Shown here: positions 17,800 through 26,552 of the stretch, piece after piece
Layout: the number at the start of each line of letters is the position of its first letter
How positions within the stretch are numbered: the first letter of the stretch is position 1
Assembly (NCBI GenBank): GCA_963732765.1
Contig: CAVTAS010000008.1
Location: 868,001 to 932,000 of the forward strand
Source of the DNA: JANYHF01 sp963732765
Lineage (GTDB): Bacteria > Pseudomonadota > Alphaproteobacteria > Rhizobiales > Hyphomicrobiaceae
Length of the DNA: 64,000 bases
Reading direction: 5' to 3'
Notes under the pieces: model-generated
Told to the model about the DNA's origin: nothing
The model's database searches: none
The model's input: the letters and a program-made list of their open reading frames with translations, nothing else
Made by a program: the position numbers and the translations under genes

Positions 17800-20247
17800 T
17801 CACGCTCCCCCAATCAGCTTCAGCCACTCATCTTCCGACAATATCCGCACACCGAGCTTTTCCGCATCGGTCAGCTTGGATCCGGCGTCTGCGCCCGCGA
17901 TCACATAGTCCGTCTTCTTCGACACCGATCCCGACACCTTCGCGCCCATACGCTCGGCCTGCGCTTTGGCCTCGGAGCGCGACAGCGTCGGCAGCGTGCC
18001 GGTGAAGACCACGGTCTTGCCGGTGACCGGCGAACCGACAATGGCGGGCCGCTCGAACGGCAGCACCGTCACCTCGGCAAGCAGTTCGGCCATCACGTCG
18101 CGATTGTGCGGCTCGCTGAAAAATCCGATCAGCGCGTTGGCCGAGACCGGGCCGACATCGCTCATGCTTTCCAACTGCCGGTACGCCTCGCGGGGCGGTT
18201 CGTCACTCGCGCGCTTTGCGGCGGCGATGAGCTTGGCGGGATCGGGGAAGGATTTTTCGAGCACCTCGATGGCCGATGAGCGAATACCCTTCAGTCCACT
18301 GAGCAGTGCCGCGATTGAGGGCGCCTCACCCACCCCAAATAGATTCGGTACTTGTACAGATGATTGCGCCAGATGCGCTGTGATCGCGTCCGCCGTCTTG
18401 TCGCCGACGCCGGGGAGCGCGTGCAGGGCAAGCCAGTCCGGTCCCGGCTGATCGCGCGTGGCCGCATCGACGGCGTCGGCGAAGGCCTCGTAGCTGCCGA
18501 ACCCCTTGGCCAGCGCGCGCGAGGTCGTCTCGCCCACGTGCCGGATGCCGAGCGCGAACAGGAAACGATCCATGCTGATCTTGCGTCGCGCCTCGATGGA
18601 CGCGAACAGGTTCTGTGCGGACTGTTCACCGAAGCCCTCCTGCTCGGCGAGCGGGGTTGCGCTGGCCCGATCCCGCTTGGCCAGGGTGAAAATCTCGCCC
18701 GGCCGGCGGATGCGCTCGTCGGCAAAGAACAGCTCGATGCGCTTGTCGCCCAGGCCCTCGATATCGAAGGCATTGCGCGAGACGAAGTGTTTCAGGCGTT
18801 CCTTGGCCTGGGCGGGGCAGATCAGGCCGCCGGTGCAGCGCCGCACCACGTCGGCCTCGCCGGTGGCCTCGTCGGCATCGCGGGTGGCGTGGCTGCCGCA
18901 GGCCGGGCAGACCTCGGGGTACTTGAATGGCGCGGCACCCTTAGGCCGCTTCTCCAACACGACGGCCACAACTTGCGGGATGACATCGCCGGCCCTCTGT
19001 ACAATGACGGTATCGCCGACCCGGATGTCTTTGCGCGCAATCTCGTCCTCGTTGTGCAGCGTGGCGTTGGTGACCACCACCCCGCCGACATTGACCGGTT
19101 CGAGCCGTGCGACGGGCGTCAGCGCCCCGGTACGCCCGACCTGGATGTCGATCTCACGCAACACAGTCGTGGCCTGCTCGGCGGCGAACTTATGCGCCAG
19201 CGCCCAGCGGGGCGAACGGGAGACAAAGCCGAGCCGCTGCTGCAAGTCGAGCCGGTCCACTTTATAGACGACGCCGTCGATGTCGTAGTCGAGCTTGGAG
19301 CGCTGTTCACCGATCATGGCGTGATAGGCGAGCAGATCTTCGGCTGACGAGCAGCGTTTCATCAGCGGATTGGTCGGCAGCCCCCAGCGCGCAAAGGCCT
19401 CGATGACGCCGTGCTGGGTATCGGCGGGCAGCGTCGGCGCCTCGCCCCAGGTGTAGGCGAAAAAGGCCAGCGGGCGCGTCGCCGTGATGGTGCTATCCAG
19501 CTGGCGCAACGATCCGGCGGCGGCATTGCGTGGGTTGGCGAAGGTCTTTCCGCCCTCGGCCGCCTGCGCCGCGTTCAGCGCCAGGAAGTCCGCCTTGCCG
19601 AAATAGACTTCTCCACGAACGTCGATTGTAGCGGGAACGTCCTTTCCCTTCAGCTGCTTGGGGATGGTCTTGATGGTCAGCACATTGGCGGTGACGTTTT
19701 CGCCGGTCGCGCCATCGCCGCGCGTCGCCGCCTCGACCAGTTTGCCGGCCTCGTAGCGGAGCGAAATGGAGAGGCCATCGATCTTCGGCTCGGCCGTGAA
19801 GGCAAGCGGGGCGTCGTCGGCCAGCTTCAGGAAGCGGCGGATGCGGAGGGCGAAATCGGTCACGTCCTCGGGCGAAAAGCCGTTGCCCAGCGACAGCATG
19901 GGAAACCGGTGCGTGATCTTGCCGAACCCACCCGCAGGTGTTGCGCCCACCCGTCTGCTCGGACTGTCTGCCCGCACCAGGTCTGGGAACGCGGCCTCGA
20001 TCTCGGCGTTGCGGCGCACCAGCGCGTCGTACTCGGCATCGGTAACGGTGGGCGCGTCCTCGGCGTGGTAGCGCCGGTCGTGCGCGGCGATCTCGGCGGC
20101 CAGGCGCGCCAGTTCGGCGGCGGCCTCGGATGGGGAAGTAAACGGGGACAGTTTACCTATTTCTGCTCCACTCTTCAAACGACGACGCTCCTTCGGAGAA
20201 ATAAGTAAACTGTCCCCGTTTGAGGGCTTCTTGGTTGTTTTGGCCAT
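17800..20247 (-). CDS. ligA: NAD-dependent DNA ligase LigA with an in-frame palindrome insert
   Basis: 815 residues, longer than the usual ~670-720. The adenylation lysine is K155 in TAEPKIDGLSISLRYEAG, about 40 residues later than the E. coli K115. Oligonucleotide-binding, zinc-finger (CPACGSHATR ... RCTGGLICPAQ), helix-hairpin-helix and BRCT domains follow in order, the last in GKTVVFTGTLPTLSRSEAKA. Residues ~10-40 (NGDSLLISPKERRRL..SPFTSP) are encoded by a GGGGACAG palindrome (20140-20221). Flanking residues, MAKTTKKPS before and SEAAAELARLAAEIAAHDRR after, look like a normal alphaproteobacterial N terminus. The protein seals nicks in replication and repair. The insert precedes the NMN-binding domain Ia and should be tolerated, but this is inference. 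Confidence 0.95.
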   Translation of the reverse strand: MAKTTKKPSNGDSLLISPKERRRLKSGAEIGKLSPFTSPSEAAAELARLAAEIAAHDRRYHAEDAPTVTDAEYDALVRRNAEIEAAFPDLVRADSPSRRVGATPAGGFGKITHRFPMLSLGNGFSPEDVTDFALRIRRFLKLADDAPLAFTAEPKIDGLSISLRYEAGKLVEAATRGDGATGENVTANVLTIKTIPKQLKGKDVPATIDVRGEVYFGKADFLALNAAQAAEGGKTFANPRNAAAGSLRQLDSTITATRPLAFFAYTWGEAPTLPADTQHGVIEAFARWGLPTNPLMKRCSSAEDLLAYHAMIGEQRSKLDYDIDGVVYKVDRLDLQQRLGFVSRSPRWALAHKFAAEQATTVLREIDIQVGRTGALTPVARLEPVNVGGVVVTNATLHNEDEIARKDIRVGDTVIVQRAGDVIPQVVAVVLEKRPKGAAPFKYPEVCPACGSHATRDADEATGEADVVRRCTGGLICPAQAKERLKHFVSRNAFDIEGLGDKRIELFFADERIRRPGEIFTLAKRDRASATPLAEQEGFGEQSAQNLFASIEARRKISMDRFLFALGIRHVGETTSRALAKGFGSYEAFADAVDAATRDQPGPDWLALHALPGVGDKTADAITAHLAQSSVQVPNLFGVGEAPSIAALLSGLKGIRSSAIEVLEKSFPDPAKLIAAAKRASDEPPREAYRQLESMSDVGPVSANALIGFFSEPHNRDVMAELLAEVTVLPFERPAIVGSPVTGKTVVFTGTLPTLSRSEAKAQAERMGAKVSGSVSKKTDYVIAGADAGSKLTDAEKLGVRILSEDEWLKLIGGA
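20140..20221. repeat. GGGGACAGTTTA palindromic element, copy 2, inside ligA
   Basis: Left arm 20140-20164 and right arm 20197-20221 are inverted repeats of 25 nt with one mismatch (CCTATTTCT versus AGAAATAAG). Read on the minus strand, the element translates without a stop in the ligA frame and adds about 30 residues. It is the same family as the intergenic copies at 16541, 21335 and 54802. Confidence 0.95.
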
Positions 20248-20318
20248 GGGTTGGCTCCCTGGAGGTGACCGATCCGCTCCTTGCTATCAGGTTGACGGCC
20301 CGGGCAACAAGGGAGGCC

Positions 20319-21284
20319 TCACCCCATGACCAGCACCACATTACCGACCTTGCGGCCGCTGTCGGCAATGTCATGGGCGCGGGCGGCTTCGGCCAGCGGG
20401 AAGGTCGCGCTGACCACCGGGGTGAGGACGCCCTGCCCTGCCAATGCCGCCAGCAGGCGCAGATCCTCCGGCTGTTCGGGGGCGGTGCCGGTCAGCACGG
20501 TTACGCCACGCGCAAAAGCGCCGTTGAGCATCTGGGGCAGGTCCGCTGCAGCCAGCGCCAACCGTCCGCCCACCGGCAGGCAGGGGCGCGCGCGGGCGAG
20601 ATCGACGCTGCCGGTGGTGTCGAGGATAACGTCCCACTGGCGGCCAAGCTTGGCCCAGTCGACCTCACGGTAGTCGATCACGTCCCCGGCCCCCAGCGAA
20701 CGGACCAGCGCGGCGTTCGGGCCGCTCGTGACGGCGGTGACCACGGCGCCGAAGTGCCGCGCCAGCTGCACGGCCGCGCTGCCGACCGCGCCCGACGCCC
20801 CGACAATCAGCACACGGTCGCCGGGTCCGACCTTGGCCCGGTCGCGCAGAAAATACAGCGCGGTGGTCGCACCGAACGGCAGCGCTGCGGCCTGCTCCCA
20901 GCTCAAGGCCGCCGGCTTGGCGCAGATCGCGGCCGAAGCCGGCACCGTCCGGTATTCGGCATGGCAACCGCCTTTTCCGCCCAGAAAGGCAATCACCGCA
21001 TCGCCGGGGGCGAACACTGTCACATCAGCGCCCACCGCCTCGACCTCGCCGGAGAGATCGGTGCCGAGGATGGGTTGCCGCAGCTTGGTCAGGCCAAAGA
21101 TCAGCCGCGCCATGCCGCCAAAACCCCGCGGAAAGCGGCCCGAGCGCAGGCGCATGTCGGCAGCGCTGACGGTGGCGGCGCGGATGCGCACCAGCACCTC
21201 GCCGGCTTTCGGCTGCGGCTTTGGCGTCTCGATCAGGCGTACACTGTCGGGTGGCCCATAGCTGCGGGCTGCAATGGCTTTCAT
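20319..21284 (-). CDS. Zinc-independent MDR-family quinone oxidoreductase
   Basis: 321 residues of the medium-chain dehydrogenase/reductase family. The N-terminal GroES-like half starts MKAIAARSYGPPDSVRLIET and includes GTDLSGEVEAVGADV, with no cysteine or histidine of the structural or catalytic zinc sites of alcohol dehydrogenases. The Rossmann NAD(P) motif is VLIVGASGAVGSAAVQLARH. The best family label is zeta-crystallin/quinone oxidoreductase-like; the substrate is unknown. The stop is about 70 nt from the ligA start, and the GGGGACAG element lies just upstream of its start. Confidence 0.88.
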   Translation of the reverse strand: MKAIAARSYGPPDSVRLIETPKPQPKAGEVLVRIRAATVSAADMRLRSGRFPRGFGGMARLIFGLTKLRQPILGTDLSGEVEAVGADVTVFAPGDAVIAFLGGKGGCHAEYRTVPASAAICAKPAALSWEQAAALPFGATTALYFLRDRAKVGPGDRVLIVGASGAVGSAAVQLARHFGAVVTAVTSGPNAALVRSLGAGDVIDYREVDWAKLGRQWDVILDTTGSVDLARARPCLPVGGRLALAAADLPQMLNGAFARGVTVLTGTAPEQPEDLRLLAALAGQGVLTPVVSATFPLAEAARAHDIADSGRKVGNVVLVMG

Positions 21285-21334
21285 TGTCTGCTCCAGTGGT
21301 GAGGAAGGGTTCGCGCTGGGGAATGCACGGGGGG

Positions 21335-21451
21335 ACGAAGTAAACGGGGACAGTTTAGGAAGTAAACGGGGACAGTTTACTTATTTCTTCGACGCTGCCT
21401 CAACTCGAACGCCCTATCGTAGAAATAAGTAAACTGTCCCCGTTTACTTCG
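21335..21451. repeat. GGGGACAGTTTA palindromic element, copy 3, with partial tandem end
   Basis: The inner element spans 21359-21451: left arm GAAGTAAACGGGGACAGTTT.. pairs with right arm 21421-21451. The left end is duplicated in part: CGAAGTAAACGGGGACAGTTTA occurs again just before it at 21336-21357, truncated after GTTTA. It lies between the MDR gene start and the Xre gene stop. Confidence 0.92.
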
Positions 21452-21456
21452 CGGCC

Positions 21457-21687
21457 TCAGGACCCGTGGGGCTTGGGCGGCTCCCAGGAAAACACCTCGG
21501 CCAAGGGCCGGTTGAAGGCATGGGCGATCTGGAACGCCAGCTCGAGCGTCGGCGAATACTTCGCCGCCTCGATCGCCACGATGGTCTGGCGCGTCACGCC
21601 CACCTTCTCTGCCAGCTCCTTCTGCGTCATCTCCGCCGCATCGAAGCGCAAGCGTCGGATGGTGTTGGTGATCCGTCCCTTGGCCAT
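21457..21687 (-). CDS. Small Xre-family (HTH) transcriptional regulator
   Basis: 76 residues from ATG 21687 (MAKGRITNTIRRLRFDAAEM). The helix-turn-helix is TQKELAEKVGVTRQTIVAIEAAKYSPTLELAFQIAHAF, matching the YozG/XRE-type compact regulator with a short C-terminal FSWEPPKP tail. It is 3 nt downstream of a small membrane-protein gene (21690-22178). This arrangement, a DUF2178-like membrane protein with a tiny Xre regulator, is common in bacteria and the regulator probably controls the pair. Confidence 0.9.
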   Translation of the reverse strand: MAKGRITNTIRRLRFDAAEMTQKELAEKVGVTRQTIVAIEAAKYSPTLELAFQIAHAFNRPLAEVFSWEPPKPHGS

Positions 21688-21689
21688 GC

Positions 21690-22178
21690 TCAGCCTCCCC
21701 GCCAGTAGCGCAGGAACTTGATCAGGTTCACCACCACGTCCGCCGCGACCATGCCGGTCAGCATCAGGTTCATGGCCCAGACCGCGCCCCAGCCCTGCCA
21801 CAGCGCCAGCACGGCGGCCAGAAAGCCCAGCCCCGCCACGCCGAAGCTGCTCACCATGGCCCTGGCCTCGATCAGCTTGTCGCGCTCGTCGTCCAGCCCC
21901 TTGCCGGTCTCCTGCCCAGTCGCCACGGAGAGGACCACGGCCAGGATCTGCACCACCAGCCCGGCCGCGACCGTGACCAGGATCATCAGCAGCATTTCCC
22001 AGCCCAGCACCGTGAGCCCCTGCGGCGTGTCGAACGCGCCCGACGCGCTGAGCGCGCGGTGGCGGGAGAGGTACCAGGCGAACACGATGAGTGCTCTGAG
22101 GGCTTGGACTAGGGAGCTGCGTTCGAGCCAGGACAAGGCGGACCTCGGTGGGGTGGAGGTTAAATGGGATAGACGCAA
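21690..22178 (-). CDS. Small DUF2178-like integral membrane protein
   Basis: 162 residues with four hydrophobic spans: ALRALIVFAWYLS, MLLMILVTVAAGLVVQILAV, SSFGVAGLGFLAAVLALWQ and WAMNLMLTGMVAADVVVNL. A conserved acidic/basic loop, TGKGLDDERDKLIEARA, between spans 2 and 3 is typical of the DUF2178 family (DERD-x-x-I). It is paired with the downstream Xre gene (3 nt gap). Function unknown; the pair behaves like a regulator with its membrane partner in many genomes. Confidence 0.75.
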   Translation of the reverse strand: MRLSHLTSTPPRSALSWLERSSLVQALRALIVFAWYLSRHRALSASGAFDTPQGLTVLGWEMLLMILVTVAAGLVVQILAVVLSVATGQETGKGLDDERDKLIEARAMVSSFGVAGLGFLAAVLALWQGWGAVWAMNLMLTGMVAADVVVNLIKFLRYWRGG

Positions 22179-22574
22179 GGTATGGTCTATTGTTTTCTGT
22201 GTCTAGTATTCTTTACATAATGTCGTGGGAAGGTGTCTTTTCGGTTGGAGTGATCCTTGGCGACCCGTTGGCTGCCCCCGATCAGGACCATCGCCTTCCT
22301 GTCCGCTACCTGCATAGAACAAGCAGCGAACCATCACCCGCCCGCCCGACGGCCGGACCGGCAGCGCGCGGCGAAACGCTGGTCTTCCATGTTGGACCAT
22401 CCGGAGGTCAACCCGCGCGCCGGGTTCAGTTCTTAACTGGCACAGAGAGTTCCAAGCCCTTGGTCGTGCGCGGCGGTCGCGCGCGTTCCAGTGGCAAGTT
22501 ACGCACAACGGCGGCGATGATCTTGCGTCCGGCGGACGGCCCGGAGTGCGAGCCGCCCACCTTCGCGCGGGGCA
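22179..22574. other. Intergenic stretch without a recognisable gene
   Basis: About 400 nt between the Xre/membrane pair and the BBE-type oxidase. A few frames are open, none with a credible start, ribosome site or domain. The part around 22200-22250 is locally AT-richer (TTTACATAATG) and could hold a promoter for the leftward gene. I see no tRNA or clear terminator. Confidence 0.6.
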
Positions 22575-23957
22575 TTACATGGCGGGCTGGATGTTCTGGT
22601 TGACGTGGAACAGGTTGGCTGGGTCGTACTGCTTCTTCAGCGCCGCCAGACGCGGGTAGTTGTCGCCGAACGCGGCTTTGACGCGCGCCTCGCCCTCATC
22701 GTCCATCATGAAGTTGGAATAGGCGCCGCTGAGGTCGTAGGGATGCACGGCGTCCCAGTAGTCCTTTGCCCATTTCTTCAGGATCGGGGCCTTCTTGGCA
22801 TCGGGATCGACCCCGACGATGACCATCGACCAGGTCGCATCGCGGCAGTTCCAAGCCGTGTCCTTGGGCTGATGCCGATGCACCGCGCCGTCGATCGGAT
22901 AGAGGTGCATGCCGGATATCGGGCTCGGCATCTTGGCGGCGTGGTCGAGATGGGCTTCGATCGCCTGATCCGGCAGGGTCTTCACGAAATCGCCCTTCCA
23001 ATACCAGCTGAGGCCCTTGGGGTAGAGCCCATCGAACAGCGATTGCAGCGACGGATAGGGGATCGGCGCGGCCCAATCGATGAGCGGCTTGGGCAGCGCT
23101 TTGCGGATCGCATTGACGGCCGTTTCGCCGTCCGCCAGCGGCCCGTTGTGCGAGACCAGCAGCACACACATCTTCTTGCCCCAATGCTCCTTGGGGAAGG
23201 GATCGCCCGGCGGCACCGCGTTCAGCCCCAGGAAGATGTAAAACTCTTCCGGCGCGTCGTTCTCGAACTCCCGATACCACCGCATCACGGTCCGAGCGTC
23301 GGCGAGATCGAAAATGATGGGTCCGCCATAGACCGTGCTGGCGGGGTTGGTCCGGAACACGAAGCTGGTCGCGACGCCGAAGTTGCCGCCGCCGCCGCGC
23401 AGCGCCCAGAACAGGTCCGGGTTCTCGGTTTCGGAGGCGGTAACAAACTTGCCGTCGGCCAGCACCACGTCGGCCTCGAGCAGATTGTCAACCGCAAGAC
23501 CATACTGGCGGCTCAGATAGCCATGGCCACCGCTGAGCGTGAGGCCAGCCACCCCTGTGGTCGATATGATCCCGAACGGGACGGCCTGGCCGAAAGCGTG
23601 CGTGGCATGGTCGACATCGCCGGTGACGCATCCCGCGCCGACCCGGACCCTGTTGTGCGCGGGATCGGCCCGCACACCTCGCATCGTCGACAGGTCGATG
23701 ACCAGACCGTTGTCGACGCTGCCGAGCCCTGGACCGTTGTGACCGCCGCCCCGGACGGCGATCGGCAGGCCCTCGTCGCGGCCCCAATTCACGGCCGCAA
23801 TCACGTCGGCGGTATCGGCGCACCGGGCGATGAGGCGCGGATGCTTGTCAATCATGCCGTTGTAAAGAGCGCGGGCATCGTCGTAGCTCGGGTCGCCGCT
23901 CTCGATCAGCGGGCCGCGCAGGCTCTGCTTGAGCTTGGCACTGTTACCGTTTTGCAT
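22575..23957 (-). CDS. FAD-binding BBE-type oxidase (6-hydroxy-D-nicotine oxidase-like)
   Basis: 460 residues from ATG 23957, preceded by a clear AGGAG. The N-terminal FAD_binding_4 domain has the flavin-linking His region IAVRGGGHNGPGLGS and the substrate/FAD fold LTLSGGHGYLSRQYGLAVD. The C-terminal BBE domain is visible at YPRLAALKKQYDPANLFHV followed by NQNIQPAM. No second flavin-linking Cys was found in the expected position, so a mono-covalent (8-alpha-histidyl) flavin is more likely. Substrate: an alcohol or amine, not determinable. The gene is divergent from sdhD with 157 nt between, so it may be where sdhC would otherwise be expected. Confidence 0.87.
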   Translation of the reverse strand: MQNGNSAKLKQSLRGPLIESGDPSYDDARALYNGMIDKHPRLIARCADTADVIAAVNWGRDEGLPIAVRGGGHNGPGLGSVDNGLVIDLSTMRGVRADPAHNRVRVGAGCVTGDVDHATHAFGQAVPFGIISTTGVAGLTLSGGHGYLSRQYGLAVDNLLEADVVLADGKFVTASETENPDLFWALRGGGGNFGVATSFVFRTNPASTVYGGPIIFDLADARTVMRWYREFENDAPEEFYIFLGLNAVPPGDPFPKEHWGKKMCVLLVSHNGPLADGETAVNAIRKALPKPLIDWAAPIPYPSLQSLFDGLYPKGLSWYWKGDFVKTLPDQAIEAHLDHAAKMPSPISGMHLYPIDGAVHRHQPKDTAWNCRDATWSMVIVGVDPDAKKAPILKKWAKDYWDAVHPYDLSGAYSNFMMDDEGEARVKAAFGDNYPRLAALKKQYDPANLFHVNQNIQPAM

Positions 23958-24114
23958 GAGGATCTCCTGACGCTGAGTCCCCCGGACGGACCATGGCACA
24001 ATGTAGGTGGAATTACTATTGCGTGGTTGTGGGGGCTGTCGAACCCGCTTGGTGTGCGACGCGATGGCGTCCACCGCGCGGAATTGGTATCTGTCGCCCC
24101 AACAGACCAAAATC

Positions 24115-24501
24115 ATGAGCCCCGCGATGCAGAAATCCGTCTCCGACCGCACCCCTCGCACGCCGCCCAACCGGGCCGGCGCGCGCACGTTCTGGCGTCA
24201 GCGCACCACCGCCATGATGCTGGTCGTGCTGGTGCCCTATGCTCTCTACACCCTCCTGCGTATCGCGGGCCGTGATCTCGATTTCGTGCGGCATTCGCTG
24301 GCGCAGCCGTGGATCGCGCTGCCGCTGCTGGCGCTGGTCCTCACCGGCACGTTTCATATGTGGATCGGCATGCGCGAAATCCTGGAGGACTACATCCGCA
24401 AGCCGTTGCTGAACGTTACCCTCACGCTCAATACGCTGTTCTGCCTCGCCGTCGCCTTGGCCGCCGGTGGCGCCGTGCTGCGCCTCTGGTTCGGAGTTTA
24501 A
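24115..24501 (+). CDS. sdhD: Succinate dehydrogenase membrane anchor subunit SdhD
   Basis: 128 residues from ATG 24115 (or 24127, MQKSVSD). Three transmembrane helices are seen: MMLVVLVPYALYTLL, WIALPLLALVLTGTFHMWIG and LTLNTLFCLAVALAAGG. Helix 2 carries the conserved heme-ligand-type His in GTFHMWIGMREILEDYI, which is the family signature. It anchors SdhAB in complex II, with SdhC. SdhC should precede it, but the upstream neighbour is a divergent flavin oxidase, so the operon lacks sdhC here. SdhA follows after 4 nt. Confidence 0.87.
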   Translation: MSPAMQKSVSDRTPRTPPNRAGARTFWRQRTTAMMLVVLVPYALYTLLRIAGRDLDFVRHSLAQPWIALPLLALVLTGTFHMWIGMREILEDYIRKPLLNVTLTLNTLFCLAVALAAGGAVLRLWFGV

Positions 24502-24505
24502 GCCC

Positions 24506-26337
24506 ATGCCCAACACTAAAACCGCCCCGCTCCCCTCCATCGGCGGCCGCGCCTACACCATGACCGACCATGTCTTCGATGTCGTGGTGGTCGGTGCCGG
24601 CGGGGCGGGCTTGCGCGCCACGCTCGGCTGCGCCGAAGCCGGGCTTGATACCGCCTGCATCACCAAGGTGTTCCCCACCCGCTCCCATACCGTGGCGGCC
24701 CAAGGCGGCGTCGCGGCGGCGCTCGGCAACATGGGGCCGGACGACTGGCGCTGGCATATGTACGACACCGTCAAGGGCTCGGATTGGCTGGGCGACCAGG
24801 ACGCCATCGAGTACCTGTGCCGCAACGCGCCCGCCGCCGTCTACGAACTCGAACATTGGGGCGTCCCGTTCAGCCGCACCGACGACGGCCGCATCTACCA
24901 GCGCGCGTTCGGCGGCATGACCACCAAGTTCGGCGAGGGCCCGCCCGCCCAACGCACCTGCGCCGCCGCCGACCGCACCGGCCACGCCATGCTGCACACG
25001 CTCTACGGCCAGGCGCTCAAGCACAACGCGCGCTTTTTCATCGAATATTTCGCCATCGACCTGATCATGGACGCTTCCGGGGAATGCCGCGGCGTCGTGG
25101 CCCTGTGCCTGGAAGACGGCACGTTGCACCGCTTCTCGGCCAAGAAGACCATCCTGGCCACCGGCGGCTACGGCCGCGCCTACCAGACGGCAACGTCAGC
25201 CCACACCTGCACCGGCGACGGCAACGCCATGGTTTTGCGCGCCGGCCTGCCGCTGGAAGACATGGAGTTCGTGCAGTTCCACCCGACCGGCGTGTACGGA
25301 GCAGGCGTGCTCATCACCGAGGGCGCTCGCGGCGAGGGCGGGTATCTGACCAACTCGGCTGGCGAGCGCTTCATGGAGCGCTACGCCCCGCACGCCAAGG
25401 ACCTGGCCTCCCGCGACGTGGTCTCGCGCGCCATGACCATCGAGATCCGCGAAGGCCGCGGCGTGGGCAAGGACAAGGACCACATCCACCTGCATCTCGA
25501 CCATCTCGACCCGAAGATCCTGGCCTCGCGCCTGCCCGGCATCACGGAATCGGCGCGCATCTTTGCCGGCGTCGATCTCCGCCGCGCCGCCATCCCGGTG
25601 CTGCCGACCGTGCATTACAACATGGGCGGTATTCCCTGCACGTATCACGGCGATGCGGTGGGGAGCGTGACGGGTACCGACGATCATCTGGTCCCCGGCC
25701 TGATGGCGGTAGGCGAGGCGGCTTGCGTCTCCGTGCACGGAGCGAACCGTTTGGGCTCCAACTCGCTGATCGACCTGGTCGTGTTCGGCCGCGCCGCCGC
25801 CCATCGCTGCGCCGAGACCATCGACCGGGGCGCGCAAGCAGGAGCTGCCAAAAGAGGCCGGCGACCTTGCCTTGTCGCGGCTTGATAAGTTCCGCTACGC
25901 CAAGGGCGGAACATCCACGGCGCAGCTACGCGCCACCATGCAGAAGGCCATGCAGGAAGACGCCGCCGTGTTCCGCACGGCCACGACGCTGCGCCAGGGC
26001 CGCGCCCGCGTGCAGAAGGTGTGGGAGGGCATGGACGACGTGGCGCGTCACGGATCGCTCGCTGATCTGGAACACCGATCTGGTCGAGACGCTGGAGCTG
26101 GACAATCTGATCGTGCAGGCCGTGGTGACGGTGGAGGGCGCGCTGAACCGCGAGGAAAGCCGCGGCGCCCATGCGCGCGAGGATTTCCCGGCGCGCGACG
26201 ATGAGACGTGGATGAAGCACACGCTGGCTTGGATCGATCCGGCCAAGCGCACGGTGCGGGTCGGGTACCGGCCGGTGCATCTCAACACGATGACGGCGGA
26301 TGTGGAGAGCGTGAAGCCGAAGGCGCGGGTGTATTGA
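24506..26337 (+). pseudogene. sdhA: Succinate dehydrogenase flavoprotein SdhA, broken by two frameshifts
   Basis: From ATG 24506 (MPNTKTAPLPSIGG) the protein is typical for ~440 residues: FAD domain VVVVGAGGAGLRAT, covalent-flavin HTVAAQGGVAAALGN, and active-site regions QFHPTGVYGAG, ITEGARGEGG and VHGANRLGSNSLIDLV. The frame shifts near 25836-25840: after RGAQ the SdhA sequence continues one frame over as QELPKEAGDLALSRLDKF. It shifts again near 26040-26047: after VWEGMDDVA it continues as TDRSLIWNTDLVETLEL to the TGA at 26337. Total span ~610 codons, as for a normal SdhA, so only point indels are missing. Either the gene is dead or these are assembly errors. No sdhB follows. Confidence 0.9.
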
Positions 26338-26552
26338 GGGGGGTGGCTTGGGTGAACGACCGGGCCGATGCCTGACAGATTGAACCGGGCTGACGCTTGA
26401 CAGTATTCGCGGTTCGTACCGGGCTGGGACGTCGGCTGGTGACCCATAGCGACCATTCGATAACTCCCGACTTTGGCTGGCCGATCTCGACGGCCGCCGG
26501 GAAAACTGGCAACGTGGCGCTCGCTCTCCAGCATCAAACAAAGGCTTGCCCG

